Shown here: positions 38,836-46,800 of the stretch, one piece after another
Numbering within the stretch: the stretch's first letter is position 1
Layout: the number at the start of each line of letters is the position of its first letter
From: Pricia antarctica
Lineage (GTDB): Bacteria; Bacteroidota; Bacteroidia; Flavobacteriales; Flavobacteriaceae
Direction of reading: 5' to 3'
Length of the DNA stretch: 64,000 nt
Assembly: GCA_011050085.1 (NCBI GenBank)
Contig: DRGL01000009.1
Span: 1 to 64,000 of the forward strand
The notes under the pieces: generated by a model
What the model was told of the DNA's origin: nothing
Seen by the model: the letters and a program-made list of their open reading frames with translations, nothing else
Databases searched by the model: none
Position numbers and translations under genes: made by a program

Positions 38836-39069
38836 GCACTCCTATAGAACATCCAATTTCGCCTTTTTATTTTCGCTGAAGAATATATTTATTGTTTTAA
38901 AATTATTGATTAATTCAACTAATGGTATTCAGGATGAATTATTTAATTGACTTAAAAATTCTTTACAAGAAAATTAGTGAGTGTTTTTGAAGGTAAAAAG
39001 TAATCACCGAAAAGGCGACGTTTTAATTTATAAGAAATCAAATCAAATGAATTCGAATTAAACAAAAAT

Positions 39070-39094
39070 CCCAGTAAGTCGTGAGATTACTGGG
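39070..39094. terminator. Hairpin at the island border
   Basis: Perfect 8-base arms CCCAGTAA and TTACTGGG with a 9-base loop. On the minus strand the stem is followed by ATTTTTGTTT, a good terminator tail. It lies next to the tRNA-like fragment at 39123-39144, as expected if it once terminated a tRNA transcript read on the minus strand. Confidence 0.6.
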
Positions 39095-39122
39095 GCTTTC
39101 GTTTAAAATGATTCTGTTTCAG

Positions 39123-39144
39123 TGGAGCCGGAGGGTCTAGAACC
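39123..39144 (-). other. tRNA 3'-end-like fragment, possible attachment-site scar
   Basis: Read on the minus strand the sequence GGTTCTAGACCCTCCGGCTC followed by CA looks like the T-loop (GGTTCNANNCC) and acceptor end of a tRNA with an encoded CCA. The T-stem does not pair and the upstream bases do not fold into the rest of a tRNA, so it is not a functional gene. Such fragments are left by integrative elements that insert into tRNA 3' ends. Confidence 0.45.
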
Positions 39145-39633
39145 TAGGGCTGAAACCCTTAATAAATAAGGACTTTTCAGCGGATGCCATAATAATGCTC
39201 ACCGAATAGGTCGCTTTAAAGGAATATTCTCAAATTTCAAAAATATCTTTGTAATCAGAGAAACAAATATATATTCCAAAATCTTCATTAGATTAAATTT
39301 TTTGCGTACTTACTTTTTTTATTAAGAAATTATTATTAATTTTCTTTCATATTGTTCCGAAGTTATTAGTGTTTTTTTCCTACACACGCCTTTTTTAAGT
39401 ATTCCCCCCAATACTAACATAGATTATTGTTTCTGGTCATGTTCTTATGAATTTTGACTAGAGATTGTATAGTTTTTTATAACCAATTTAGTCCAAACCA
39501 ACAAAGCAGGATTCTTCTCACTTATCGCAATTGCACTACATCCTATTTCCTTGTCGATATTCAAAGTGGAAAATTCCCATTGACATGTTCTCCTGAAATA
39601 CAATAATTTATAATGGTTTTTATATAAACACAT
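39145..39633. other. AT-rich leader region of the accessory island
   Basis: No gene is supported. The sequence is strongly AT-rich with long A and T runs and marks the change to the accessory island. A 62-codon minus-strand frame at 39445-39633 has no recognisable features. Confidence 0.45.
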
Positions 39634-41322
39634 ATGAGAATACTGCTAACATCTTTTTACATATTAACTTTTACCAGGATTCTCAGTGGGCAAGATATCG
39701 ATGCTAATTCAGAAACCATCACAGATTTATCACTTACTGAACCGGATAATCAAAAAGAAACTTTTTATGAAAGAGTAGGTTTAGGTAATAAAGAATATAA
39801 AAAAGTATTGACTGGCTTTCTTTCAACAACTCTCTCAGGACAAGAGACGAAGACAACAGGAGGATTTGCTGCACTCAATATTGAGGAAGGGTCTGCAACA
39901 TTTTCCCCTTCAATAATACTTGATAATAATAACATAGTTTCTACTGAATTAAGAGCTGGAGTTACAGATGGAATTACCTCGATTTTCACTAATAATAAAC
40001 TTAACACCAATGTTTCTCTAGATTTTCAGTATCACATTATAAATGCATATAAGGAAGAAAATTCACTTAGTTACAATAATTCTGATAATCTAGCTAAGGA
40101 ATTTGAAAAAGATAAAATAATTAAAGACAATAAGGTGTTATTGTCAAAACTCCAAAATGAGAACTTACTTGCAGATGCGGCCAACAAAATCAATGAAATT
40201 AAATTACAAATCCATGAGGCTAGTTTAGAAATTGAAAAAAATGACGAAACAGTAGATCAGTTAGAGTCAATTGGTCTTCATATTAAAGATCTGGACAACA
40301 AGATTAATTTGAATGAGCATCTCATTATAGAGAAAAAAAAGGAAATAGGAATGTTATCTCCTATAAATAAAAGGAAAGAAATACTCGAAGGAGAAAAATC
40401 GATTAGTGGTTGGGAATTGGAAATCCTAAATAGTATTAAGGCCAAAAAGATTTTGAAATTGGCTAATGAGAAGATAGGTGTTCTCAAAATTAAAATGGAG
40501 ACTCTAGAAAACAAAATCAAAAACCTTAACGATGAAATATCTCTTTACCAAAACCCTATTTACGTTATAAAAGAGATAGAAAGTATTAGAAACAAAGAAA
40601 GAGAGGAGTTAAGAAAAATTGATGAGAAATATCCAATATTTGTGACAGGTATTAATATCTCATGGTTTACGTTGGGATACGGGGTAAAGAATGATGCTTT
40701 TTTCTATTATGACCCCGACGTTTCGTTTTCTGGACAGATAGATAAAAAAAATTCTCTTAGTCAAGAATTTAGATTTCAATGGTATCGCTACAGTTTTATT
40801 AATAGTCGCAATAATATTGATGAAAATGGTAAGGTTATTAGTTCAAAGAAAACTGTTAACTTTTTTTTGGTGAACGGATTAACGTTTGGATTAGATAACA
40901 ATCTCTTCGAATTATCTACAATTCAGATCAAGGATTCTTCTACCTCTACCTTTGAAAATAATAACAGGGAATTTGCGAATGAGGTAACTGCTTATACAGG
41001 TGTTCCTTTTGAAGATAATTTGAGTAAACTGTCAGTGTTTTCTGATTTGTACTATTACCTATATCAAAATAAACTCGCTATACACGTTTTTCCAAAGCAC
41101 GTAATTCAATCGAAAAATAAACCGTTGACCCAATTTACTGCAGGTATATTTTTTGCATTCAAGAATAAAGAATTGACTCAAACCAGTCCAATTAATGTTG
41201 AAGTTTTTTATGAATTCACTGATATTTTCAAAACTACGGACAACAACTTTAGACTTACTGAACGTAATAATATTGGGCTTCGTTTTACTTTTCCTATAAA
41301 CTTCCAACCTTTTAACTATTAA
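39634..41322 (+). CDS. Unknown secreted coiled-coil protein with possible outer-membrane barrel
   Basis: The 562-residue product starts with a signal peptide (MRILLTSFYILTFTRILSGQ). Residues 60-125 contain strands typical of an outer-membrane protein (GFAALNIEEGSATFSPSII, ELRAGVTDGITSIFTNNK). Residues 150-325 form a long charged coiled coil (for example KNLNDEISLYQN and IRNKEREELRKIDEKYP). From about 330 to the end, amphipathic strands return (GINISWFTLGYGVKNDAFFYY, FRFQWYRYSF, LTAGIFFAF-type strand) and the chain ends NIGLRFTFPINFQPFNY, with terminal aromatic residues as in beta-barrel proteins. So a periplasmic coiled coil inserted in an envelope beta protein is likely. I do not recognise a family. 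It is AT-rich and followed after 11 bases by a small gene. Confidence 0.6.
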   Translation: MRILLTSFYILTFTRILSGQDIDANSETITDLSLTEPDNQKETFYERVGLGNKEYKKVLTGFLSTTLSGQETKTTGGFAALNIEEGSATFSPSIILDNNNIVSTELRAGVTDGITSIFTNNKLNTNVSLDFQYHIINAYKEENSLSYNNSDNLAKEFEKDKIIKDNKVLLSKLQNENLLADAANKINEIKLQIHEASLEIEKNDETVDQLESIGLHIKDLDNKINLNEHLIIEKKKEIGMLSPINKRKEILEGEKSISGWELEILNSIKAKKILKLANEKIGVLKIKMETLENKIKNLNDEISLYQNPIYVIKEIESIRNKEREELRKIDEKYPIFVTGINISWFTLGYGVKNDAFFYYDPDVSFSGQIDKKNSLSQEFRFQWYRYSFINSRNNIDENGKVISSKKTVNFFLVNGLTFGLDNNLFELSTIQIKDSSTSTFENNNREFANEVTAYTGVPFEDNLSKLSVFSDLYYYLYQNKLAIHVFPKHVIQSKNKPLTQFTAGIFFAFKNKELTQTSPINVEVFYEFTDIFKTTDNNFRLTERNNIGLRFTFPINFQPFNY

Positions 41323-41333
41323 ACTGTATAACC

Positions 41334-41552
41334 ATGGCAAAGCTTATAATTGAAAATAAGTACACCACTTTTACCATTCAACATAGAGCTGCGTGTAATA
41401 CTGACGAAAATCATTGGACCGGTATATGGCGAGACAATTTGCCAAAAGCAAACCAAGATGCAGAAAAACATAGAAATGACAACAAGTATCATGATGTATG
41501 GATTGAAACCAAGCAGACATCTGTTGTTAAAACTCTCTTTACTGGAATTTAA
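41334..41552 (+). CDS. Small hypothetical protein
   Basis: A 72-residue soluble protein (KLIIENKYTTFTIQHRA, then HWTGIWRDNLPKANQDAEKHR). The alternation of strands followed by a helix with NLPKANQDAEKH resembles small conserved hypothetical proteins of Bacteroidota, but no function is known. It starts 11 bases after the coiled-coil protein gene and is probably in the same transcript. Overlapping frames on both strands are shadows. Confidence 0.45.
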   Translation: MAKLIIENKYTTFTIQHRAACNTDENHWTGIWRDNLPKANQDAEKHRNDNKYHDVWIETKQTSVVKTLFTGI

Positions 41553-41688
41553 CTTCGAAACCCTCAAAGCTCCAGGATTAAAAGTACCAAACTTTTAATT
41601 AATTAGTGATGAATTTAGTTTACGCCATAATGGAATAGTTTATTGCCCGAGAATTTTAGAAAAATTTAACAAGAAATAAGCAAAGCAA

Positions 41689-41949
41689 ATGGATTTAGAA
41701 GAAAAGAAAATGATAATATAGGCCTTAAAAATAATTGCCAGTAGCCCTTCTAAAGAACAAATTGAGGATGTTTTTTCAGCAGTAGAAAAGCATCAGAATC
41801 AACTGGTTTCCAAAAATAAAACGCAACTGCTTGAGGGGCTACTTGAAAATCCATCGCTCAAAACTTGCCTGATGGGAATTCTTACAATGGACAATAGTGC
41901 ATTGGATTCTATTATTAATCAGATAAGGAAAAGGGTCGAAAATAAATAA
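41689..41949 (+). pseudogene. Small helical protein gene interrupted by an in-frame TAG
   Basis: A frame of 86 codons starts MDLEEKKMII, meets TAG at 41719-41721 (codon 11), and continues with clear coding character (ALKIIASSPSKEQIEDVFSA, then LLENPSLKTCLMGILTMDNS) to a TAA at 41947, two bases before the next gene's start. Without the stop it would be an 86-residue helical protein. Either the gene is broken, a start after the stop is used, or the TAG is read through. Family not recognised. Confidence 0.6.
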
Positions 41950-41951
41950 TA

Positions 41952-42251
41952 ATGCCTAAAACGACAATTACTGATTTTGAGGATGAAATAACCGCCAAGA
42001 AGGATGTCTTTTATGAGGCCTTCGAGGACATTCTTTTGTTACAGGAGGATGAAATTGCTGAGACCCCTGCCTTTCAAAGGCGAATAAATCATCTTACTAA
42101 GACTGCTGGGGATTTCTTTTCTTTGTTTGATAGATTTTTATCAGAATATCGCATGGGATATTTTGATTCTAATAAAAATATTCAAACAATAAAGATTGAT
42201 AGTACGGTCAATAATTTAAATACAATATTGACCTATTGGGGGCTTTACTAA
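41952..42251 (+). CDS. Small helical hypothetical protein
   Basis: A 99-residue soluble helical protein (FEDEITAKKDVFYEAFEDIL, FQRRINHLTKTAGDFFSLFDRFLSEY). No family recognised. It starts two bases after the stop of the interrupted 86-codon gene, so the two belonged to one operon with the upstream small gene. The reading frame is intact and ends 84 bases before the IS256-type element. Confidence 0.5.
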   Translation: MPKTTITDFEDEITAKKDVFYEAFEDILLLQEDEIAETPAFQRRINHLTKTAGDFFSLFDRFLSEYRMGYFDSNKNIQTIKIDSTVNNLNTILTYWGLY

Positions 42252-42387
42252 AGATGGAGAGGAGCAAAGCAGGAGTACATCTTGCACTATGGAATAATAG
42301 GGTATTAGGTATAAATAAAAGAGTTTTATTTTTTTGGACACTATCCCATTAACTGTGTAAGTTTAAAATAACAGTGGTTGGGCTTTT

Positions 42388-43584
42388 TTAAAGCCTGACC
42401 CTTTTTTCATAGATCGTGAGGAACTGATTTAGGATTATGCCCCAGTTCCTGATGGGCATCGACCACTTTTTCGTGGTCTCCCTTATCGCCAAATATACGG
42501 ATTTCATCACCGCATCGTCGGTCGGGAATGACAGTTTGTTCTTGGTGTACTTCCTGATCTTGCCGTTCAGGTTCTCTATAAGGTTGGTGGTATATATGAT
42601 CTTTCGGATCTCCAACGGGAACTCGAATAAGACGGTAAGGTCCTCCCAATTGTCCCTCCAGCTCTTTATCGCATAGGAATACTTGTTGTCCCATTTATTG
42701 GCAAAGTCCTCGAGTGCGGCCTTGGCCGCCTTTTGGTTCGGCGCGTTATAGATATGTTTCATATCGGCGGTAAAGGCCTTTTTGTCCTTCCACACCACAT
42801 ACCGGCAGGCATTTCGTATCTGGTGCACCACACATATCTGGGTCTTGGAATCCGGGAACACGTTCCTGATGGTATCGGTAAAGCCGTTCAGGTTATCGGT
42901 GGCCGTGATCAGGATGTCCTCGGTGCCGCGGGCCTTGATATCGGTGAGCACGGACATCCAGAAAGCGGAGGATTCATTCTTGCCGAGCCACAGGCCCAGT
43001 ACCTCCTTCTTTCCGTCCCTGCGAAGCCCTACGGCTATATAGACCGTTTTGTTGATGACCTTGGAGCTCTCGCGGACCTTGAACACGATACCGTCCATCC
43101 ATACGATCATGTAGACCGGTTCCAGCGGACGGTTCTGCCATGCGGTTATGTCGCCCGATACCTTTTCGGTGATTCGGGAAATGGTGGACGTCGATACATC
43201 AAAATCGTAGACCTCCCGTATCTGTTCCTCGATATCGCTGTTGCTCATGCCCTTGGCAGAGAGCGATATGATCACGTTCTCGATGCCGTCGACCATGTTG
43301 CCCCGTTTGGGGACTACCATCAGGCTGAAGGACGCGTCCCGGTCCCGTGGCACGGTGATCTCGGACTCCCCGAACGAGGTCCGTACCTCCTTTTTGGAGT
43401 GGCCGTTGCGCGAATTGCCCGCCTTGGCCCTCTATTGCTTCCCATAGTCAAGGTGACCGTCCAGTTCCCCTTCTAGCATCTTCTCGATGCCGCGTTTTTG
43501 AAGTGCCTTCAAAAAACCGTTGAGCTCGTCACCGGTCTTGAACTGCTTTAAAAAATCGTCGTCGAATAATTACTCTTTCTTCAT
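42388..43584 (-). pseudogene. IS256-family (mutator) transposase with two in-frame stops
   Basis: The full frame starts at the ATG at 43582-43584 (MKKE) and would give 398 residues. TAA at codon 5 (43570-43572) and TAG at codon 51 (43432-43434) interrupt the N-terminal DNA-binding part. The catalytic part, from VPRDRDASF onward, is open and keeps the DDE residues in [20 protein letters not shown] and [15 protein letters not shown], plus the conserved [14 protein letters not shown] shorter product starting inside might be made but would lack the N-terminus. A 247-codon open frame on the opposite strand is a shadow of this conserved coding sequence. Confidence 0.88.
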
Positions 43585-43605
43585 AATGTGTAAAAGTTTA
43601 AAGTT

Positions 43606-43641
43606 AAAAAAATAGCGGGGGCATGCCCCCGCTATTTTTTT
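43606..43641. terminator. 36-base perfect palindrome inside the IS256 end
   Basis: The arm AAAAAAATAGCGGGGGCA is followed directly by its exact reverse complement, so 18 bases pair with 18 bases with no spacer. It lies between the transposase start and the terminal repeat. With A-runs and T-runs at its ends it would stop transcription in both directions, a known way for IS elements to block activation from outside promoters. Confidence 0.85.
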
Positions 43642-43697
43642 ATTTACACACTTTATGAGATAGTCCCTTTTTTTGGTTTAATTGTTTCATTCCGTAG

Positions 43698-44156
43698 CTA
43701 ATTTGCTTTATCCTTGCTATAATCAAGCTCATAATCCTTCTCAGGTTCTTTTAGTTCGAAGAGTGATTTGACAATAAAACCTATATAAACGCCAAATAAA
43801 CTTTCTATCATTCCTAACAGGGCTATAAATCCTACAATAGGGCTTTTGGTTTGCTTATCTATGATGAAAAAAATCACGAGAACAAATAATATAGGGAGAA
43901 GAAATGAAACGAAAACAAATAGATAGTTAACTTTTCTAGATTGTTTTAAGGATTTATTTTTATTATCAATTATATATTTGATTATTACAGTAGTAATGGT
44001 GGCAAAGATGGGACCTAAAATGGATATGGATGCTTCAAAATCTTCTTTTCCTAACCAGTCCTTGTAAAAGTGCAAATAGATAATATATAGCATAAGGCCA
44101 AAGTGAGAAAGTATAAAAAATAAACTTAATGCGATTTTAATTTTAACTTCTTTCAT
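43698..44156 (-). CDS. Four-helix membrane protein of unknown family
   Basis: This 152-residue protein has four hydrophobic helices (about 6-28, 44-62, 77-98 and 109-130) and a charged C-terminal tail (ELKEPEKDYELDYSKDKAN) in the cytoplasm. No family is recognised. Its ATG overlaps the stop codon of the upstream secreted-protein gene by four bases (ATGA), so the two form one translationally coupled operon. It ends 30 bases before the IS256-type element, which may have inserted directly downstream. Composition matches the AT-rich island. Confidence 0.6.
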   Translation of the reverse strand: MKEVKIKIALSLFFILSHFGLMLYIIYLHFYKDWLGKEDFEASISILGPIFATITTVIIKYIIDNKNKSLKQSRKVNYLFVFVSFLLPILFVLVIFFIIDKQTKSPIVGFIALLGMIESLFGVYIGFIVKSLFELKEPEKDYELDYSKDKAN

Positions 44157-45319
44157 TTTGAATTTAAAAATTTTTCAAACTCTATGTATAACTTTTGTCC
44201 ATATTCCTTACACTTATCTTGGTAACTACTATTATCCAAATCCAATCCTTTCTTATTTATATAGTCAGCTGATGGTGATCCGTGTGGCTTGGTTTTTACA
44301 AATTTGCCATCTATTGTTATCCAAACATTTAAAGAAGCATTTTCTTGATCTTTTTTATGAGCATTGACATAGTATATTACTTGAATGTTTTCCCAAACAG
44401 ACTTATCACCTGAAATTTCCGCATTTACAGCATTTAGTTTTAGATTTTGATCCTCAGTTATAACCGTTAGTTTATTTTGCTGTTGATACTTCAGATAATA
44501 CTTTCTAAAGAAATATTCTATTTGACGTAGATAGTATTTAGTTAGATTTTGACGGACTTGGCCTTCTGCTATGAGCTGTGTAGGGTTAGGGTTTACTCCT
44601 GAGGGATTAATTACAGGCGGTTTGATTTTTTTTAAACTATAGATTTCCCCCTTTGGCAACGGAACAGACATGATATATTCATTTAAAGGAATACCATAAA
44701 GCATGCGTAAATCGGATAAATTTAAATCTGATTTTCCTGTTTCTTTTCCATCAGTTTTGTAGTAATAATCGTTACTGCCCCACGGAAGTGTTGGATAGGA
44801 CTTTGATTTAACATCCCAAGTGGCTTTGCTAATAACTTGTTTTTGCTTTTTTGAACTTTCATCCGGTTCTAAACTAATAAATAGTTTTCCAATAGTATGA
44901 CTGCTATCTTCGACAGTTATCTCTGTTATTATTTTACTGCTTTCGGTAGAAAGCACTTTTCCATATCTTTCGATAAGTTGATCCCCTTTCAATCCACTTA
45001 GGGATTTTTCAAAGTGACTTAACAAAGAATCGGCCTCGTATGCTTCTAAATACTTATAATTCGAGCCCTTATAATTAATGGTAGCTCTTATTGTGGTCAA
45101 ATCGGAGTCTCTTCCTTTAAACCCTTCTATGCTTTTGATTGACATTAGGCTGTCTAACGGTAGTTCTTTATGGTAAATACTTAAATTAATATCCTTGTTT
45201 ACAATGTGAAGTTCATTAAGTTGTTTATGCAACCCACTAAATTGCTGAGCGTTGTTCTTTTGATGGATTAGAAAAAAACTTATAAAATAAAGAAGTATTT
45301 TAAGTTTTGATTTATCCAC
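44153..45319 (-). CDS. Secreted protein of unknown family, paired with a membrane protein
   Basis: The 388-residue product starts with a signal peptide (KLKILLYFISFFLIHQKNNAQQ) and should be periplasmic or secreted. The body alternates helices and strands (SHFEKSLSGLKGDQLIERYG, TWDVKSKSYPTLPWGSNDYY, LSDLRMLYGIPLNEYIMSVP) and contains the C-terminal part VIYYVNAHKKDQENASLNVWITIDGK. I do not recognise a family. Its stop overlaps the start of the four-helix membrane-protein gene by four bases. The pair looks like a small envelope complex carried by the island. The gene begins about 150 bases from the left end of the IS3-type remnant. Confidence 0.6.
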   Translation of the reverse strand: MDKSKLKILLYFISFFLIHQKNNAQQFSGLHKQLNELHIVNKDINLSIYHKELPLDSLMSIKSIEGFKGRDSDLTTIRATINYKGSNYKYLEAYEADSLLSHFEKSLSGLKGDQLIERYGKVLSTESSKIITEITVEDSSHTIGKLFISLEPDESSKKQKQVISKATWDVKSKSYPTLPWGSNDYYYKTDGKETGKSDLNLSDLRMLYGIPLNEYIMSVPLPKGEIYSLKKIKPPVINPSGVNPNPTQLIAEGQVRQNLTKYYLRQIEYFFRKYYLKYQQQNKLTVITEDQNLKLNAVNAEISGDKSVWENIQVIYYVNAHKKDQENASLNVWITIDGKFVKTKPHGSPSADYINKKGLDLDNSSYQDKCKEYGQKLYIEFEKFLNSK

Positions 45320-45527
45320 TTTGGGTTTAATTAGGTTTGTAATTAAAAATAGGGATTAATCACTACTTATGCCACTTTTACATGGTAAAATTACGCTCAA
45401 CGTCAGATAATAATTTTTCGTGTAATCAATTTCCATCTATTGTAATTAGGGAGATAGCTACCAATTGAGCATTCCCCCAAAATTAGGACTGTAAGTTAAG
45501 TTCAAAAATAAACTTAAATTTACTGAT

Positions 45528-45803
45528 ATGACACGAAGAAAGTTTACTCCTAAATTCAAGTCCAAAGTCGTTTTGGAAGCTTTTAAAGAGCGGCAAACCT
45601 CCCAGGAATTGGCCCAAAAGTTCGAAATCAGTCCCCAGCAGATCAACCTTTGGAAACGGGAATTTCTTTCCTAGGCTGAAACGGTCTTCGGTATCGGTTC
45701 CAAGAGCAAGAAAACCGAAGCCGAGGAAAAAGAAGAACGTCTGCTTAAAGTTATAGGCCAGCAAAAAGTGGAACTTGATTTTTTAATGCACGCCTTGCGT
45801 TAA
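45528..45803 (+). pseudogene. IS3-family OrfA transposase with in-frame TAG
   Basis: The 91-codon frame starts MTRRKFTPKFKSKVVLEAFK and has the helix-turn-helix of OrfA (ELAQKFEISPQQINLWKREF). TAG at 45672-45674 (codon 49) interrupts it, after which the typical leucine-zipper part continues (KSKKTEAEEKEERLLKVIG, then LDFLMHALR). Without the stop it would be a normal OrfA. No functional transposase is expected. Confidence 0.8.
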
Positions 45804-45826
45804 AAACCGTCAAAGAACGACGCACA

Positions 45827-46653
45827 ATGATAAGCAGGGATCATTACAAATTAAGTCTTTTAAAGCAGTTCAAGCTTCTGCAGATCCATCGTTCGGGGAT
45901 CTACTACGCACCCAAGGCAGAAAGCGAGCTGAACCTGGAGCTGATGCCCCCTGATGGACGAACACTACGCCGACCATTATTTCAAGGGCGCCACGTATGC
46001 ACACTTTGACCATGGACAAGGGCTATAAAGTGAACCAAAAGCGCATAGATTGCTTTTATTATCGGGTGGTGGGCCTTAACGCCATTATGCCCGGCAAGCA
46101 CACCTCTAGGCGCAACAGGGCCCTTAGGATATATCCGTACCTGTTGAGCAACCTGAAAGTCGAAAGGCCGAACCAGGTATGGGCGACCGACATCACCTAT
46201 ATCCCCATGAGAGAGGGATTTATGTATTTAACAGCCATCATTGACCTGCACAGCAGGTATGTGGTTAATTGGTCCGTATCCAATACCATGGATGCACAGT
46301 GGTGCAAGGAAACTTTGGAAGAGGCCATAGTATCATATGGGAAGCCGGAGATCATCAAAACGGACCAGGGAAGCCAATTCACCTCTGAGGTGTTTACCAA
46401 TTATGGTTTATCAAATGGTATAAAACTCAGTATGGACGGTAAGGGAAGGGCAATCGACAATGTATTTATAGAACGCCTCTGGAGAAGCGTCAAATATGAA
46501 AGTATCTACCTGAATCCTCCAGATTCTGGAATAGATCTCTACCAGCAAATGGATGATTACTTTATCATGTACAATACCAAACGAAGACACCAGGGAATTA
46601 ATAACCAAATTCCTGCAGTGAGATATCTGGCAGAACAACAAAGAGCAGCTTAA
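45827..46653 (+). pseudogene. IS3-family OrfB transposase with frameshifts
   Basis: The N-terminal part (MISRDHYKLSLLKQFKLL to LNLELM) is in one frame, a short piece (LMDEHYADHYFKGATYAHF) in a second, and the remainder from 45997 (MHTLTMDKGYKVNQKR) in a third, so at least two frameshifts are present near 45945-46005. The rve integrase core is otherwise complete, with the DDE triad in WATDITYIPM, KTDQGSQFTS and DNVFIERLWRSVKYE, and ends with RRHQGINNQIPAVRYL. The catalytic domain could still be translated alone but would lack the N-terminal part. Confidence 0.85.
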
Positions 46654-46800
46654 ATCAATATGAAGCGGAACTTAATTTAAGCTAAAACCTGTCTTACGAA
46701 AAGGGGGAGGTCATTAAACTTTACTGCGGGATTACACTACCACCGAAATATGGTCTTACCTACTGTTTATTTAAACTTTGAAGTCACTTTATTTTCAACT

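Larger units (their letters stand above)
42336..43667 (-). mobile_element. IS256-family insertion sequence, inactivated
   Basis: The ends GGACACTATCCCATTAACTG (left) and the reverse complement of the right end (GGGACTATCTCATAAAGTG) form imperfect terminal inverted repeats. The element contains a single mutator-type transposase gene with two in-frame stops. Both flanks are T-runs of about seven bases, which could be a target duplication but cannot be told from chance. The element is visibly richer in G and C than the island around it. Confidence 0.75.
45469..46712 (+). mobile_element. IS3-family insertion sequence, decayed
   Basis: An IS3-type element with an OrfA and an OrfB, both broken. 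Ends are placed near the complementary CCCCC and GGGGG blocks (45472-45478 and 46702-46709), where short imperfect inverted repeats with GTTAAGTTC-like inner parts can be seen; the exact ends are uncertain by several bases. It separates the secreted-protein operon from the phosphoesterase-NTPase operon. Confidence 0.7.

Noticed and set aside
39115-39200. Possible intact tRNA gene on the minus strand
   Set aside because: Only the T-loop and acceptor end resemble a tRNA. The T-stem does not pair, and no D-arm or anticodon arm can be folded upstream, so I list only a fragment.
42733-43476. 247-codon open frame on the plus strand opposite the IS256 transposase
   Set aside because: It is antisense to a conserved transposase with intact DDE motifs; the GC-rich third positions keep the opposite frame open. 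No protein features of its own.
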